A stretch of 64,000 bases of DNA. It comes from Gordonia jacobaea (GTDB lineage: Bacteria; Actinomycetota; Actinomycetes; Mycobacteriales; Mycobacteriaceae). Position 1 is the first letter of the stretch; every line of letters begins with the position of its first letter. This document shows, in pieces, positions 28,796 to 39,204 of this stretch. The notes beneath the pieces were generated by a model that had not been told where the DNA came from, searched no databases, and was given only the letters and a program-made list of their open reading frames with translations. Where the stretch lies: contig NZ_LDTZ01000015.1 of assembly GCF_001186365.1 (NCBI RefSeq), positions 124,001 through 188,000 of the forward strand, given 5' to 3'. The position numbers were made by a program, and so were the translations under genes.

Positions 28796-30727
28796 ATGGA
28801 GACCACCCCCGGACCCCGCAGCCCTCGCGACGCAGACACCATAGCGACAGGCGCCTCGAGGTCGGAGGAAAACGTTCACAGGAGTTCGCCACAGAGACGG
28901 TTCGACCCACCCCGTCTCATCGACGATGTCGAGGTGTGGGCCCCTGCCGCGAGTTCGGTCATTCTCGTGACCGACACACCGGACGCCGACGGCAGTCCGA
29001 TGACGCCCGTGACCGACGCACCGGGCTGGTGGCGGGTCGACACTGTCGGCGGCGCGGGTTCCGGTGCGGCTTCGCAATCAGGTTCGGAGCCGCAGCGCCG
29101 CTACGGCTTCAGAATTTTCCGCGACGCCGCGACTTCGGACGACTCGAGCGCCGACGCCCCGGTGCGTCCGGACCCCAGGTCTGTCCGCCAGCCCGACGGC
29201 GTGCACGGTATGTCGGCGTTGCACGTCGTGGACGAATCGATCTGGACCGACGACGAGTGGCACGGACGGTCGGTTCTCGGCGCGATCATCTACGAGCTCC
29301 ACGTCGGGACGTTCACTCCCGCAGGCACACTCGACTCGGCCATCGACAAACTCGACCACCTCATCGACCTCGGCGTCGACTTCGTCGAACTCATGCCGGT
29401 CAATGCGTTCAACGGCGACGTCGGATGGGGATACGACGGCGTCGACTGGTTCGCCGTCCAGGAATCCTACGGTGGCCCCGACGCGCTCGTGCGGTTCGTC
29501 GACGCATGCCATGCGCGCGGGATCGGAGTCGTTCTCGACGTCGTCTACAACCATCTCGGGCCGTCGGGAAACTATCTGCCGGAGTACGGGCCGTACCTCA
29601 GCGACGGCGCCACCTCGTGGGGCGCCGGACTCAACCTGGCCGGACCGGACTCCGACACCGTGCGCGACTACATCGTCTCCAACGCACTGCGGTGGCTACG
29701 CGACTTCCACATCGACGCACTGCGACTCGACGCCGTCCACGCCCTCAACGATCACCGGGCGGTACACATCCTCGAGGAGCTTGCCACCGAAACAGATTCT
29801 CTCGCAGCAGAACTCGGCAGACCGCTCTCACTCATCGCCGAGAGCGACCTCAACGACCCCCGTCTGGTCACACCGCGTGATCGTGGCGGCTTCGGGCTGA
29901 CGGCGCAGTGGGACGACGACATCCACCACGCGATCCACACACTCATATCCGGGGAGCGGCAAGGCTACTACGCCGACTTCGGCAGCTACGAAGCGCTGGC
30001 AAAGGTGTTGCGGGGCGGCTTCTTTCACGACGGCACCTATTCGTCGTTTCGACGTCGACACCACGGCAGGCCGATACCGACCGACGAGATCGCGGCAGCG
30101 ACCCTGCTCGCCTACACCTGCAACCACGACCAGATCGGCAACCGCGCCATCGGCGACCGACCGTCGGCCTACCTCGATCCCGGCCAACTCGCCATCAAAG
30201 CGGCACTGGTGCTCCTCTCCCCGTTCACCCCCATGCTGTTCATGGGTGAGGAGTGGGCAGCCAGTACCCCGTTCCAGTTCTTCACCTCGCACCCCGAGCC
30301 CGAGCTCGGCCGCGCAACCGCCGAGGGACGCAAGGCCGAATTCGCCGAGCACGGTTGGGACAGCGCCGAGATCCCCGATCCGCAATCGCCACAGACGTTT
30401 GCCGACTCGAAGCTCGACTGGAGCGAGCCCCGCACCGGAGTCCACGCGCGGGTGCTGGAGTTCTATCGAGCACTCATCGAGCTGCGCAAGACCCGAAACG
30501 CGTTCGCCGACAAGTCATTTGCCTCACTCGACGTCGAGTACGACGAGCAGGCCGGCTGGTTCGCGATGCACCGTGGCGACCAGAGCGTTGTCGCGGTGAT
30601 CGGCGCAGAGCCGACCGACGTGCCGATCCGGCTCGAACCGGCGCTGAGCTGGTCCGACGTCGACATCACCGACGACGGTCTGCACAGCCCCGGCCACAAC
30701 GTGGTCGTCGGCACCAGAGTTCGGTGA
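28796..30727 (+). CDS. treZ: Malto-oligosyltrehalose trehalohydrolase
   Basis: A 643-residue GH13 enzyme that releases trehalose from the TreY product. Motifs: IIYELHVGTFTPAGTLDSAI, FVELMPVNAFNGDVGWGYDG, VVLDVVYNHLGPSGNYLPEY, DALRLDAVHAL (nucleophile), LIAESDLNDPR (acid), YTCNHDQIGNRAIGDRPS, and FMGEEWAASTPFQFFTSH. The first 50 residues and a stretch around residues 90-115 are poorly conserved linker-like sequence. ATG 28796 is chosen over the upstream frame to 28733. Only 18 bp separate its stop from the convergent ilvA stop. Confidence 0.95.
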   Translation: METTPGPRSPRDADTIATGASRSEENVHRSSPQRRFDPPRLIDDVEVWAPAASSVILVTDTPDADGSPMTPVTDAPGWWRVDTVGGAGSGAASQSGSEPQRRYGFRIFRDAATSDDSSADAPVRPDPRSVRQPDGVHGMSALHVVDESIWTDDEWHGRSVLGAIIYELHVGTFTPAGTLDSAIDKLDHLIDLGVDFVELMPVNAFNGDVGWGYDGVDWFAVQESYGGPDALVRFVDACHARGIGVVLDVVYNHLGPSGNYLPEYGPYLSDGATSWGAGLNLAGPDSDTVRDYIVSNALRWLRDFHIDALRLDAVHALNDHRAVHILEELATETDSLAAELGRPLSLIAESDLNDPRLVTPRDRGGFGLTAQWDDDIHHAIHTLISGERQGYYADFGSYEALAKVLRGGFFHDGTYSSFRRRHHGRPIPTDEIAAATLLAYTCNHDQIGNRAIGDRPSAYLDPGQLAIKAALVLLSPFTPMLFMGEEWAASTPFQFFTSHPEPELGRATAEGRKAEFAEHGWDSAEIPDPQSPQTFADSKLDWSEPRTGVHARVLEFYRALIELRKTRNAFADKSFASLDVEYDEQAGWFAMHRGDQSVVAVIGAEPTDVPIRLEPALSWSDVDITDDGLHSPGHNVVVGTRVR

Positions 30728-30745
30728 CGGCCACGTCAGCCCGGT

Positions 30746-32149
30746 TCAGGTCAGGTAGTTGTACGCCGACGAACCCGGTTCGAGCCGCTCACAGTTGAGT
30801 CGGGAATGCGACATCCGCTCCATGAGGTCGGCGAGCCCCTCTGGTGAACCGAGTTCGATGCCGACGAGCGCCGCACCTGTCTCGCGGTTGTTGCGTTTGA
30901 CGTATTCGAACACCGTGATGTCGTCGTCGGGACCGAGGACTTCATCGAGGAACCTGCGCAGTGCGCCTGGCTCCTGCGGGAAGTCGACGAGGAAGTAGTG
31001 CTTGAGTCCCTTGTGGACGAGGGACCGTTCGATGATCTCGTTGTACCGCGACACGTCGTTGTTGCCGCCGGAGATCAGGCAGACGACGTCGGCGTCGGCA
31101 GGCAGTGACAGTCTCGACAGCCCGGTGACGGCCAGCGCACCCGCGGGCTCGGCGATGATCCCCTCGTTCTGGTACAGGTCGAGCATCTCCGAACAGATCG
31201 CGCCCTCGTCGACGTGGGTGATGTGAGTGGTACCCGGCGTCACGACCAGCGGATCGTCGACGGATAGCACCGGCACGTGCGAAGTTCCGCCCTGCCGCGC
31301 GACCTGCCGTCGTACCTCGGGATGGTCGGCGACGGTCGCGCCCATCGAGGCGAGTACGCGGTGACCGAGTGCGCCGATCCGCTTGACCGCAGCACCGTCG
31401 ACGAACGGGTCGATCGCGTCGAGCGTGACCGGCCCTCCCGCCACGAGCGCGGCGGACAGCGATGCCGCACCGTGTGGTTCGACGCCGATGATCGCGACGT
31501 CGTCGGATTTCGACCGCAGGTAGGTGGCGATGCCCGCCAGACAACCACCTCCGCCGACCGGAAGGACGACGACGTCGGGAACCCTGCCGAGCTGCTCGAC
31601 GATTTCCACCGCACTGGTGCCCTGGCCGGCTGCGGTCCGCGGGTCGTCGAATGCGTGAATCCACGCGGCACCGGTCCGGATCACATCGTCCTGCGCAGCC
31701 GCCGCGGCAGCGTCGTAGGTGTCGCCGACCGCGATGAGTTCGACGAATTCGCCTCCGTGCCAACGGATACGGTCGCGTTTCTGCTTGGGCGTCGTGGTGG
31801 GTACGTAGATGCGCCCCGGCACCTTCATCGTGCGGCAGGCATAGGCGACGCCCTGCGCGTGGTTGCCCGCACTAGCCGCGACGACGCCCGGCGCGAGCTC
31901 GTCCTCGGACAACAGCGACATGGTGTTGTACGCGCCGCGGATCTTGTAGGACCGAACGGTTTGCAGGTCTTCGCGCTTCACATGGATACGAGCGCCGTAC
32001 GCCTCCGAAATACGCGGTACGGCCTCGAGCGGGGTACGAGTGACCGCGGGCGAAATTCGCTCGACAGCCGCTTCGATCGCGTCGGCGGAGAGCTGCTGAT
32101 CCGACGCTGTGGGCTGCGAATTGTCGATTCCGAGGTGTTGCGTACTCAC
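30746..32149 (-). CDS. ilvA: Threonine ammonia-lyase (threonine dehydratase), biosynthetic
   Basis: A 467-residue PLP enzyme that deaminates threonine to 2-oxobutanoate, the first step to isoleucine. The PLP lysine is in VRSYKIRGAYN; the glycine loop is VVLPVGGGGCLAGIA, and SAGNHAQGVAYAC is present. The C-terminal regulatory region (KHYFLVDFPQEPGALRRFLD, then FEYVKRNNRETGAALVGIEL) is a single ACT-like module, as in the shorter actinobacterial form, and suggests feedback by isoleucine. Confidence 0.96.
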   Translation of the reverse strand: MSTQHLGIDNSQPTASDQQLSADAIEAAVERISPAVTRTPLEAVPRISEAYGARIHVKREDLQTVRSYKIRGAYNTMSLLSEDELAPGVVAASAGNHAQGVAYACRTMKVPGRIYVPTTTPKQKRDRIRWHGGEFVELIAVGDTYDAAAAAAQDDVIRTGAAWIHAFDDPRTAAGQGTSAVEIVEQLGRVPDVVVLPVGGGGCLAGIATYLRSKSDDVAIIGVEPHGAASLSAALVAGGPVTLDAIDPFVDGAAVKRIGALGHRVLASMGATVADHPEVRRQVARQGGTSHVPVLSVDDPLVVTPGTTHITHVDEGAICSEMLDLYQNEGIIAEPAGALAVTGLSRLSLPADADVVCLISGGNNDVSRYNEIIERSLVHKGLKHYFLVDFPQEPGALRRFLDEVLGPDDDITVFEYVKRNNRETGAALVGIELGSPEGLADLMERMSHSRLNCERLEPGSSAYNYLT

Positions 32150-32309
32150 CCTCTTATGGTCTCACCTCACGAAATCCCTCGTCGCGCGACCCGACCGACG
32201 TAGCATCGGTGGCGTCCACCCATTTCGCCGCGCGTCGTCGACACGCCGTCGTCCAGCACAGTGGCGACACCCTCACCGCATCGCGGCGGACGACAAGCAG
32301 GAGGTCGGC

Positions 32310-33317
32310 ATGCTCCGACACCGCGTTCTGACACCATCCCTTCGGACGGCAACTCTGCGGCGGACCACCGCTCTTGCCACCGCCTGCGCAGCAGCCTGCG
32401 CGACGGTGATCGTCACCGCCGTCACAGGCACCGGTACCGCGGATGCCGCGGCGCCGTGTCCGGGTGGCGCCGCACCGGCACGGCTCGTCGGCACCGTCCC
32501 CGGAGCAGCGTTGGAGGGATTGACCGTCGATTCGCGCGGACGGCTCTACACCACCGACCTCGTGAGCGGTCGGGTGTTCCGACTCGATCGGCCCGGCGCG
32601 GGTGCCGTGCCGATAGCCAAGGTCCCCTCCGGTGGCGCAGGAGCACTCGCGTGGACCCCGGACGGCACGCTCCTCGTCGGCTACGGGTCGGACCCACGCG
32701 TGTTCCTCGGCGATGCGATCCGTCCCGGCGCGATTGCACGGCTCGACGTCAACAGCCTGGCCCTGCGCCCATGGGTCGGCGGCCTCTCCGCAGCCGACGG
32801 GATGGACGTGTCGGCACGTGGAAATGTGTACGCCACCAACGACTTCGGCAATTTGGTCGGACGCATCACGCCCACCGGGGCCGTCCAGGCCAACTGGGCT
32901 TCGATTCCGAGCGCGAACGGCGCCGTTCTCAATCGTGACGACAGCTTCCTGTACGTGTCGCGCACGTTCAGCAATCCGGGAGTCAGCCGGATCTCCACCG
33001 GCAATCCCCGTGTCGTGCAGAGTCTGTTGACGCTCGGCGGGGCGGACACGCTCGCAGCACCAGACGGATTGACACTCGACGCCGCCGACCGTCCGGTGGT
33101 TCCGTTCAACGCGAGTGGTCAGATCGTGCGGATCACCTCGCCCGGACGCTACTGCGTTCTCGCGAGCGGCCTACCGCTGTCGAGCGTGGTGTCTTACGGG
33201 CGTTCCGCGAGCGGCTTCTCGGCCGGACATCTGTACCGGGCGGGCTTCGACGGCCGGATCTTCGAGATCCCGAGTGGCTACTCGGCCGGATCGGTAGCGG
33301 CGTTCCCCGGCCGTTGA
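32310..33317 (+). CDS. Secreted SMP-30/NHL-like beta-propeller protein
   Basis: A 335-residue protein with a long signal peptide (basic start MLRHRVLTPSLRTATLRRTT, hydrophobic core, likely cleavage after ADA before APCPGG). The mature part carries repeated blade-like motifs: GLTVDSRGRLYTTDLVSGRV, LAWTPDGTLLVGYGSDP, GMDVSARGNVYATNDFGN and GLTLDAADRPVV. The fold resembles gluconolactonase/strictosidine-synthase-like propellers. The catalytic role is unknown; two cysteines (mature N-terminus and RYCVL) may pair. ATG 32310 follows a strong AGGAGG. The 3' end overlaps the next gene's 3' end by 40 bp. Confidence 0.82.
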   Translation: MLRHRVLTPSLRTATLRRTTALATACAAACATVIVTAVTGTGTADAAAPCPGGAAPARLVGTVPGAALEGLTVDSRGRLYTTDLVSGRVFRLDRPGAGAVPIAKVPSGGAGALAWTPDGTLLVGYGSDPRVFLGDAIRPGAIARLDVNSLALRPWVGGLSAADGMDVSARGNVYATNDFGNLVGRITPTGAVQANWASIPSANGAVLNRDDSFLYVSRTFSNPGVSRISTGNPRVVQSLLTLGGADTLAAPDGLTLDAADRPVVPFNASGQIVRITSPGRYCVLASGLPLSSVVSYGRSASGFSAGHLYRAGFDGRIFEIPSGYSAGSVAAFPGR

Positions 33318-33556
33318 GCTGACTGGCGCGTGAGGCTCGCGGCGACGATCCACACGGCGACGCCTGCTGCCGCCGACGACCACGCGGCGATCTCGGGCGA
33401 ACGGGTCACGACGAGGGCGATCAACGCGACCACGGTGGCCGCCACCGCGGCGTACAGCTTGTGGACGGGCCAGCTCACGCCGGCGATGTCGACGGTGTGG
33501 CCGTGACCGGTTGCGTGTCCGCGGTGAGCTCCGTTGGACTCGATCAGGACTGTCAT
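33278..33556 (-). CDS. Small two-helix membrane protein of unknown function
   Basis: A 92-residue protein with a His-rich, polar N-terminus (SNGAHRGHATGHGHTVDIAG) and two hydrophobic segments (LYAAVAATVVALIALVV and WSSAAAGVAVWIVAASL) separated by a short loop, then a polar tail. ATG 33556 has a GAGG site at about 8 bp. The frame opens far upstream, but that part is arginine/histidine-rich shadow sequence overlapping the channel gene. Small membrane proteins of this layout occur in Mycobacteriales; I do not recognise a function. Confidence 0.6.
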   Translation of the reverse strand: MTVLIESNGAHRGHATGHGHTVDIAGVSWPVHKLYAAVAATVVALIALVVTRSPEIAAWSSAAAGVAVWIVAASLTRQSAQRPGNAATDPAE

Positions 33557-33732
33557 CGGATACCTCGCAACGATTCGGCTGGCGGTTCGTCTACCCGTTC
33601 GGGTTGGCTTTGCGTCGAGTATAGACATACCCGCGAGAAAATGTTCGGTGAGCCGAAACCTTGCGGCCCGACATGCCTGGAACCACTGGTCAGCCGGTGT
33701 TCTCGCCCTCGTCATGTCCTCGTTCTTATCCG

Positions 33733-35412
33733 TCAGCGTCCGTCGCGCAGGGTGTCGAAGAGTTCGTGATAGGGCCCGACAAGATACGCGGTGTCTTCTG
33801 CGGCGAGGCGATCGTCGCGGCGGGGATGCACGATGGTGTCGGTGCCCCGGACGATGGCGATGATGCGTGTGCGCGTCGGCAGGTCGGCCATGGTCATGCC
33901 GTCGAGTGGGCTGCCTGCGCGGATGAACAATCCACCGACCATGAATGAGCGCTGTCCGACGGAGAATGTCGAGATCACCTGCAGGCCCAGGGCCGCCCCG
34001 ATGAACCACGGCGCCGCGAGGTCGACGGTCGATCGGACGTTCTGGAATCCGAATCGATGCGCGACAGCCGTGCCGAGCGAATGGTCGTAGACGCGCATGA
34101 CGACGGGGACCCCCGGTCGGCCGTCGACGCCGCGAGACCATCGTGCGCCGAGTAGTTCGCGGAGCACGATGCCGCTCTCGATGTTCACCATGTCGTCGTG
34201 GGTCAGCACTGCCACGGCCCGCGCCCGCGCGAGACCGGCGTCGTGCAGAGTGTCGCGGAGGGTCGCATCACCGAACACGACCGGAATGTCGAGTTCTGCT
34301 GCCGCACCGAGGTAACGGTTGTCGTCGTTGCGCTCGACGACCGCGACCGGGTGACCGAGCGCTACGAGGTCGGTCGCGACCCGGATACCGAATGAGCCGA
34401 GACCCACCACGATCACATGGCCCGACATCTGGCTCGCGCGCCGTCGTCCGGCCGATGTCTCGATACGACGCGACAGGAGCAGGTCGGCGATGAACGCCAT
34501 GAGGATCGCCGTCGTGGTGATACCCGCGAACATCAACACGATCGCGAAGAGACGCAGCCACGTCGGCTGTCCGACGAAGCTGAAGTCGCCGTAGCCGACG
34601 GTCGCGATGGTTTCGGTGGAGAAGTAGAGGGCGTCGACGAAGCTCATTCCCGGTCGGTGGTAGGTGAAGCGCAGCAGCACCGTGGCGCCCAGCAACAGGG
34701 CAAACGAGACACCGAGTGCACGAAACAGGTTGGGATTCACGTCGTCTCGGAACGCACGGAGTCCGCCGAGTAGACGCATCGAGACGGGGCGGTAGCGTCG
34801 ACGGTGCACACGCTCGGGATCGCCGTTGACTGCGATGCTCTGGTCCGACAACTCGTCGACGGTGCCGATCATTGCGACCCAGTCTCCCGCTGTCACAGCC
34901 AGATCGCGTCCGGGACAGGGAACCACCTCCCCCGGCTCGGCGCTGTGCTCACCGCGCAGCACGGCGACGGGAGCGAGATCGCCGTAGAGCTCGCGCAACG
35001 TGGCGTCGCGGGGCGCGTAGTCGCCCGCGACGAGGAAGTCGTTGCCCGCCACGGGAATCGGGTGTGTGGTGCGGCCCAAGCACGCCTCGACCACCGACGG
35101 ACCCGCGAGTTCTGCAACATCGAGCACCGCCCCCGGACCGTTGCCGAGCGCGACCGCGTCGCGTAGGACACCGCTCGACAGGTTGGTCACGACGCGCACC
35201 TCGGCGCTGAGTTGACGTGTCAGAAGGGCGATCTCGAGGTTGAGCGCGTCGTCGGAACCCGCACAGACGACGGCCGCGGCGGTCTCGACGCCGACGTCCG
35301 GCAGTTCTGCCGGGTCGTGCAACGACACGATGGTCGCTCCCGCGAGCCGTAGTTCTTCGGTGATGCGCTCGGTGAGGGCGTCATCGCCGTGCACGATGAT
35401 GTGGCCGGGCAT
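33733..35412 (-). CDS. Two-helix K+ channel with N- and C-terminal NAD-binding (RCK/TrkA-N) domains
   Basis: A 559-residue protein with an N-terminal Rossmann-like RCK domain (about 1-200; HIIVHGDDALTERITEELRL), a pore module (helix LGVSFALLLGATVLLRFTY, pore loop with selectivity filter TVGYGD, second helix LFAIVLMFAGITTTAILMAF), then a second RCK domain with a classic dinucleotide motif (VIVVGLGSFGIRVATDL) and a TrkA-C-like end. It is probably a ligand-gated potassium channel in the cytoplasmic membrane. An RCK domain on both sides of the pore in one chain is less common than the single C-terminal arrangement. ATG 35412. Confidence 0.88.
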   Translation of the reverse strand: MPGHIIVHGDDALTERITEELRLAGATIVSLHDPAELPDVGVETAAAVVCAGSDDALNLEIALLTRQLSAEVRVVTNLSSGVLRDAVALGNGPGAVLDVAELAGPSVVEACLGRTTHPIPVAGNDFLVAGDYAPRDATLRELYGDLAPVAVLRGEHSAEPGEVVPCPGRDLAVTAGDWVAMIGTVDELSDQSIAVNGDPERVHRRRYRPVSMRLLGGLRAFRDDVNPNLFRALGVSFALLLGATVLLRFTYHRPGMSFVDALYFSTETIATVGYGDFSFVGQPTWLRLFAIVLMFAGITTTAILMAFIADLLLSRRIETSAGRRRASQMSGHVIVVGLGSFGIRVATDLVALGHPVAVVERNDDNRYLGAAAELDIPVVFGDATLRDTLHDAGLARARAVAVLTHDDMVNIESGIVLRELLGARWSRGVDGRPGVPVVMRVYDHSLGTAVAHRFGFQNVRSTVDLAAPWFIGAALGLQVISTFSVGQRSFMVGGLFIRAGSPLDGMTMADLPTRTRIIAIVRGTDTIVHPRRDDRLAAEDTAYLVGPYHELFDTLRDGR

Positions 35413-35434
35413 TGATGGAGCGTACCCGCGTTGC

Positions 35435-38400
35435 TCAGCCCAGGCAGGTCGGCCCGAGTAGCGCCTTCAGGTCGCCCATCAACGCCGAACTGGGCGTGAC
35501 GCGCAACGACTCGGTCAGCTTCAGCACCGTCGACCGCTCGTCGCTGACCAGCGTGACGTGCACGTCGGCCGGGCCCGGATGTCGGGTGAGCACCTGCTTG
35601 AGTGCCTGCACGCGGTCAGGTGTGCAGGCGCGAGCCGCAAGTGTCAGTGCGACCGGTTTGGTGGCCCCCGCGGCATTGAGATCGGGAACGGCGAGGTCGT
35701 TGGCGCTGATCATCATCGAGTCGTCGCGCATGTTGACGCGCGCCTTCACCAACACGATGTTGTCGGCGACGATGTCCATCCCGTACGTCTGGAACGCGCG
35801 CGGGAAGAAGTAGACCTCGACGCCACCGACCATGTCCTCGAGCGTGACGGCCGCCCACGGCTCGCCCTTCTTGTTCACCCTGCGGGTCACCGACGAGATG
35901 ATGCCACCGATGGTGATCTGCGCGCCGTCGGAGATGTTGCCCTCGAGCAACTGCGTGATCGAGGTGTCGGTCTGGGCCGCGATCGCGTGCTCGACGCCGC
36001 TGAGCGGATGCCCGGACACGTAGAGCCCCAGCATCTCTCGTTCGAGTGCGAGCTTGTGTTTGGAATCCCACTCCTGGTCGGGCACCTTGACCGCGAACAC
36101 CTCGGCCATGGTGTCGTCGGCACCGCCGCCTGCGTCGCCGAAGAGGTCGAACTGTCCGATCGCTTCGGCTTTTTTGGTGCCGATGACCGACTCGACCGCC
36201 TCGACATGGATCAGGAACAGGCCCTTACGGGGATGGTCGAGCGAATCGAATGCGCCCGCCTTCACCAACGACTCGGTGACCTTCTTGTTGCACGCCGTGA
36301 CATCGATCTTGTTGAGGTAGTCGGAGAAACTGGTGAACTTCCCCTTCTCATCGCGCGCGGCGAGGATCGACGACACGACACCTGACCCGACGTTGCGGAT
36401 CGCGGCGAGGCCGAAGCGGATGTCGGTTCCGACTGCGGCGAAGTTGTGCTGCGACTCGTTGACGTCCGGCGGGAGCACCGTGATGCCCAGCTTGCGGCAG
36501 TCGGCGAGATAGATGGCTGCTTTGTCTTTGTCGTCGCCGACGGAGGTGAGCAGCCCGGCCATGTATTCGGCCGGGTAGTTCGCCTTGAGGTAGGCGGTCC
36601 AGAAGGAGACCAGACCGTAGCCCGCCGCGTGCGACTTGTTGAACGCGTAGCCGGCGAAGGGCAACACCGTGTCCCACAGGGCGGTGATGGCGGCCTGGGA
36701 GAAGCCGTTGTTGCGCATCCCCTCTGCGAAGCCGTCGTAGGCCTCGTCGAGGATCTCCTTTTTCTTCTTACCCATCGCGCGGCGCAGCAGGTCTGCTTGG
36801 CCGAGCGAGTAGCCCGCCACCTTCTGAGCGATCTGCATGATCTGCTCTTGGTAGACGATCAGACCGTAGGTCTCGGCCAGAATTTCCTTGAGCGGCTCTT
36901 CGAGCTCGGGATGGATCGGCTTGATCTGCTGCAGCCCATTTTTACGCTTGGCGTAGTCGGTGTGCGCGTTCACGCCCATGGGTCCCGGGCGATACAGCGC
37001 GAGCACGGCGACGATGTCCTCGAAGCCGGTGGGCTGCATCATCTTCAGCAGTTCGCGCATCGCCGCGCCGTCGAGCTGGAACACACCGAGGGTGTCGCCC
37101 TTGGCGAGCAGCTCGTAGGTCTTGGTGTCTTCGAGCGGCAGGGTGTCGAGGTCGAGATCGATGCCACGGTTGAGCTTGATGTTCTCGAGCGCGTCGCCGA
37201 TGACCGTCAGGTTGCGCAGTCCGAGGAAGTCCATCTTCAACAGACCGATGGCCTCACACGACGGGTAGTCCCAGCCGGTGATGATCGCGCCGTCCTGTGC
37301 GCGCTTCCACACCGGAATCGCGTCGGTCAGCGGTTCGGACGACATGATCACCGCACACGCGTGAACGCCCGCGTTACGGATCAGACCTTCGAGGCCGATC
37401 GCGGTGTCGTAGATCTTCTTGACGTCGGGATCGGTCTCGATGAGGGTGCGAACCTCTGTGGCCTCACCGAACCGCTCATGTTCGGGGTTCGTGATACCCC
37501 ACACCGGGATGTCCTTGGCCATGATCGGCGGCGGCAACGCCTTGGTGATGCGGTCGGCGATGGCAAAGCCGGGCTGGCCGAACTGAACTCGCGCGGAGTC
37601 CTTGATCGCAGCCTTGGTCTTGATCGTTCCGAATGTGATGACCTGGGCGACCTTGTCGCTGCCCCACCGGTCGGTGGCGTAGCGAACCATCTCGCCGCGC
37701 CGACGGTCGTCGAAGTCGATATCGATATCGGGCATCGACACACGCTCGGGGTTGAGGAATCGCTCGAACAGCAGTCCGTGCGGGATCGGGTCGATGTTGG
37801 TGATCCCGAGCGCCCACGCGACCAGCGAGCCCGCCGCGGAACCACGGCCGGGGCCGACGCGGATACCCACCTCGTGGGCGTGCCGGATGAGGTCGCCGAC
37901 CACGAGGAAGTAGGCGGGGAAACCCATCTGGATGATGACGTCGAGTTCGTAGTTGGCGCGACGCAGGTAGTCCTCCGGCACCTCGACGCCGGGGAAACGA
38001 CGCTCGGCGAGACCGTTGGCGACCTCTTTGCGCAGCCACGTCTGCTGCGATTCGCCGTCGGGGACCGGGAAGATCGGCATACGGTCGCGGTGGGTGAAGA
38101 CGTCGGCGTAGGACTGCACCCGCTCGCCGATCTCGAGGGTGTTGTCACAGGCCCCCGGGATGACCGAGTCCCACTGGGCTCGCATCTCGTCGGCGGACTT
38201 CAGGTAGTAGCCGTCACCGTCGAACTTGAATCGCGTCGGGTCGGTCAGGGTCTTACCGGTCTGCACACACAGCAGCGCCTCGTGGCTCGCGGCGTGGTCT
38301 TTGGTGACGTAGTGGCAGTCGTTGGTGACGATCGGCTTGATGCCGAGTTTGCGGCCGATGTCGAGCAGGCCGTCGCGGACCCGGCGTTCGATCTCGAGTC

Positions 38401-38980
38401 CGTGTTCCATCAGCTCGAGGTAGAAGTTCTCCTTACCGAAGATCTCCTGCCATTTGGCGGCGGCTTCGAGGGCTTCGCGGTCATGACCGAGGCGGAGACG
38501 GGTCTGGACCTCGCCGGACGGGCACCCTGTGGTGGCGATGATTCCCTCGGCGTGTTCGGTGATGAGGTCGGCATCCATTCGGGCCCACTTGCCGAGCTGG
38601 CCCTCGATGGACGCCAGCGACGACAGCTTGAACAGGTTACGCAGACCGGTCGCGTTCTCGGCGACCATCGTCATGTGGGTGTAGGCACCCGAACCCGAGA
38701 CGTCGTCGCCCTTCTGATCGCGCGTACCCCACTGGATGCGTTTGGTGTTGAAACGCGACTCCGGTGCGATGTACGCCTCGATGCCGATGATCGGCTTGAT
38801 CTCGTTCTTGATCGCGGTGTTGTAGAACTCACTCGCACCGAACATGTTGCCGTGGTCGGTCATCCCGATCGCGGTCATGCCCAGGCGTTTGGCCTCCGCG
38901 AACAGGGGCGACACCTTTGCTGCACCGTCGAGCATCGAATACTCGGTGTGGTTGTGCAGGTGGACAAACGAACCGGCCAC
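35435..38980 (-). CDS. dnaE1: DNA polymerase III alpha subunit, replicative
   Basis: A 1181-residue replicative polymerase. The N-terminal PHP domain begins [19 protein letters not shown]. The polymerase active-site motif [24 protein letters not shown] and AYRPGPMG-type [12 protein letters not shown] are present. The tail has an OB-fold ([20 protein letters not shown]). The length and motif order fit actinobacterial DnaE1. GTG 38980 follows a GAGAGG site. It lies 224 bp downstream of the rluD-like gene; that gap contains a palindrome near the start. Confidence 0.97.
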   Translation of the reverse strand: MAGSFVHLHNHTEYSMLDGAAKVSPLFAEAKRLGMTAIGMTDHGNMFGASEFYNTAIKNEIKPIIGIEAYIAPESRFNTKRIQWGTRDQKGDDVSGSGAYTHMTMVAENATGLRNLFKLSSLASIEGQLGKWARMDADLITEHAEGIIATTGCPSGEVQTRLRLGHDREALEAAAKWQEIFGKENFYLELMEHGLEIERRVRDGLLDIGRKLGIKPIVTNDCHYVTKDHAASHEALLCVQTGKTLTDPTRFKFDGDGYYLKSADEMRAQWDSVIPGACDNTLEIGERVQSYADVFTHRDRMPIFPVPDGESQQTWLRKEVANGLAERRFPGVEVPEDYLRRANYELDVIIQMGFPAYFLVVGDLIRHAHEVGIRVGPGRGSAAGSLVAWALGITNIDPIPHGLLFERFLNPERVSMPDIDIDFDDRRRGEMVRYATDRWGSDKVAQVITFGTIKTKAAIKDSARVQFGQPGFAIADRITKALPPPIMAKDIPVWGITNPEHERFGEATEVRTLIETDPDVKKIYDTAIGLEGLIRNAGVHACAVIMSSEPLTDAIPVWKRAQDGAIITGWDYPSCEAIGLLKMDFLGLRNLTVIGDALENIKLNRGIDLDLDTLPLEDTKTYELLAKGDTLGVFQLDGAAMRELLKMMQPTGFEDIVAVLALYRPGPMGVNAHTDYAKRKNGLQQIKPIHPELEEPLKEILAETYGLIVYQEQIMQIAQKVAGYSLGQADLLRRAMGKKKKEILDEAYDGFAEGMRNNGFSQAAITALWDTVLPFAGYAFNKSHAAGYGLVSFWTAYLKANYPAEYMAGLLTSVGDDKDKAAIYLADCRKLGITVLPPDVNESQHNFAAVGTDIRFGLAAIRNVGSGVVSSILAARDEKGKFTSFSDYLNKIDVTACNKKVTESLVKAGAFDSLDHPRKGLFLIHVEAVESVIGTKKAEAIGQFDLFGDAGGGADDTMAEVFAVKVPDQEWDSKHKLALEREMLGLYVSGHPLSGVEHAIAAQTDTSITQLLEGNISDGAQITIGGIISSVTRRVNKKGEPWAAVTLEDMVGGVEVYFFPRAFQTYGMDIVADNIVLVKARVNMRDDSMMISANDLAVPDLNAAGATKPVALTLAARACTPDRVQALKQVLTRHPGPADVHVTLVSDERSTVLKLTESLRVTPSSALMGDLKALLGPTCLG

Positions 38981-39002
38981 GGATGCCTCTCACCTCGAAG
39001 GA

Positions 39003-39020
39003 ACGTTCCGAACGGAACGT
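39003..39020. promoter_or_regulatory. Palindrome in the dnaE1 leader
   Basis: The near-continuous palindrome ACGTTCCG-AA-CGGAACGT lies 22 bp upstream of the dnaE1 GTG. It could be an operator or an mRNA hairpin close to the ribosome-binding site. It does not match the mycobacterial LexA box (CGAAC-N4-GTTCG) in spacing. The role is unproven. Confidence 0.4.
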
Positions 39021-39204
39021 CGCTGAATGTCGTGTCTTGCTATGTGCGTGATCGATACCAATCTCAGGTCGAGCCCAGCCACTGGTCGATCCCAACCACT
39101 GTAGGACTCGCCTCTGACACTCACGAACATGCCGCGCCAGGCTGTGACAGATGAGGCGAGGATCCCGGAGTGTCGCCCGCGGCGTGTCGGCGCGGGCGAC
39201 GAAC

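Noticed and set aside
39003-39020. LexA/SOS box upstream of dnaE1
   Set aside because: The palindrome contains GAAC and GTTC half-sites but in the wrong order and spacing for CGAAC-N4-GTTCG.
36446-39154. 902-codon open frame on the plus strand opposite dnaE1
   Set aside because: Its translation is rich in Arg, His, Asp and Val with no family motif, and mirrors the codon pattern of the opposite gene. dnaE1 is certain from its catalytic motifs.
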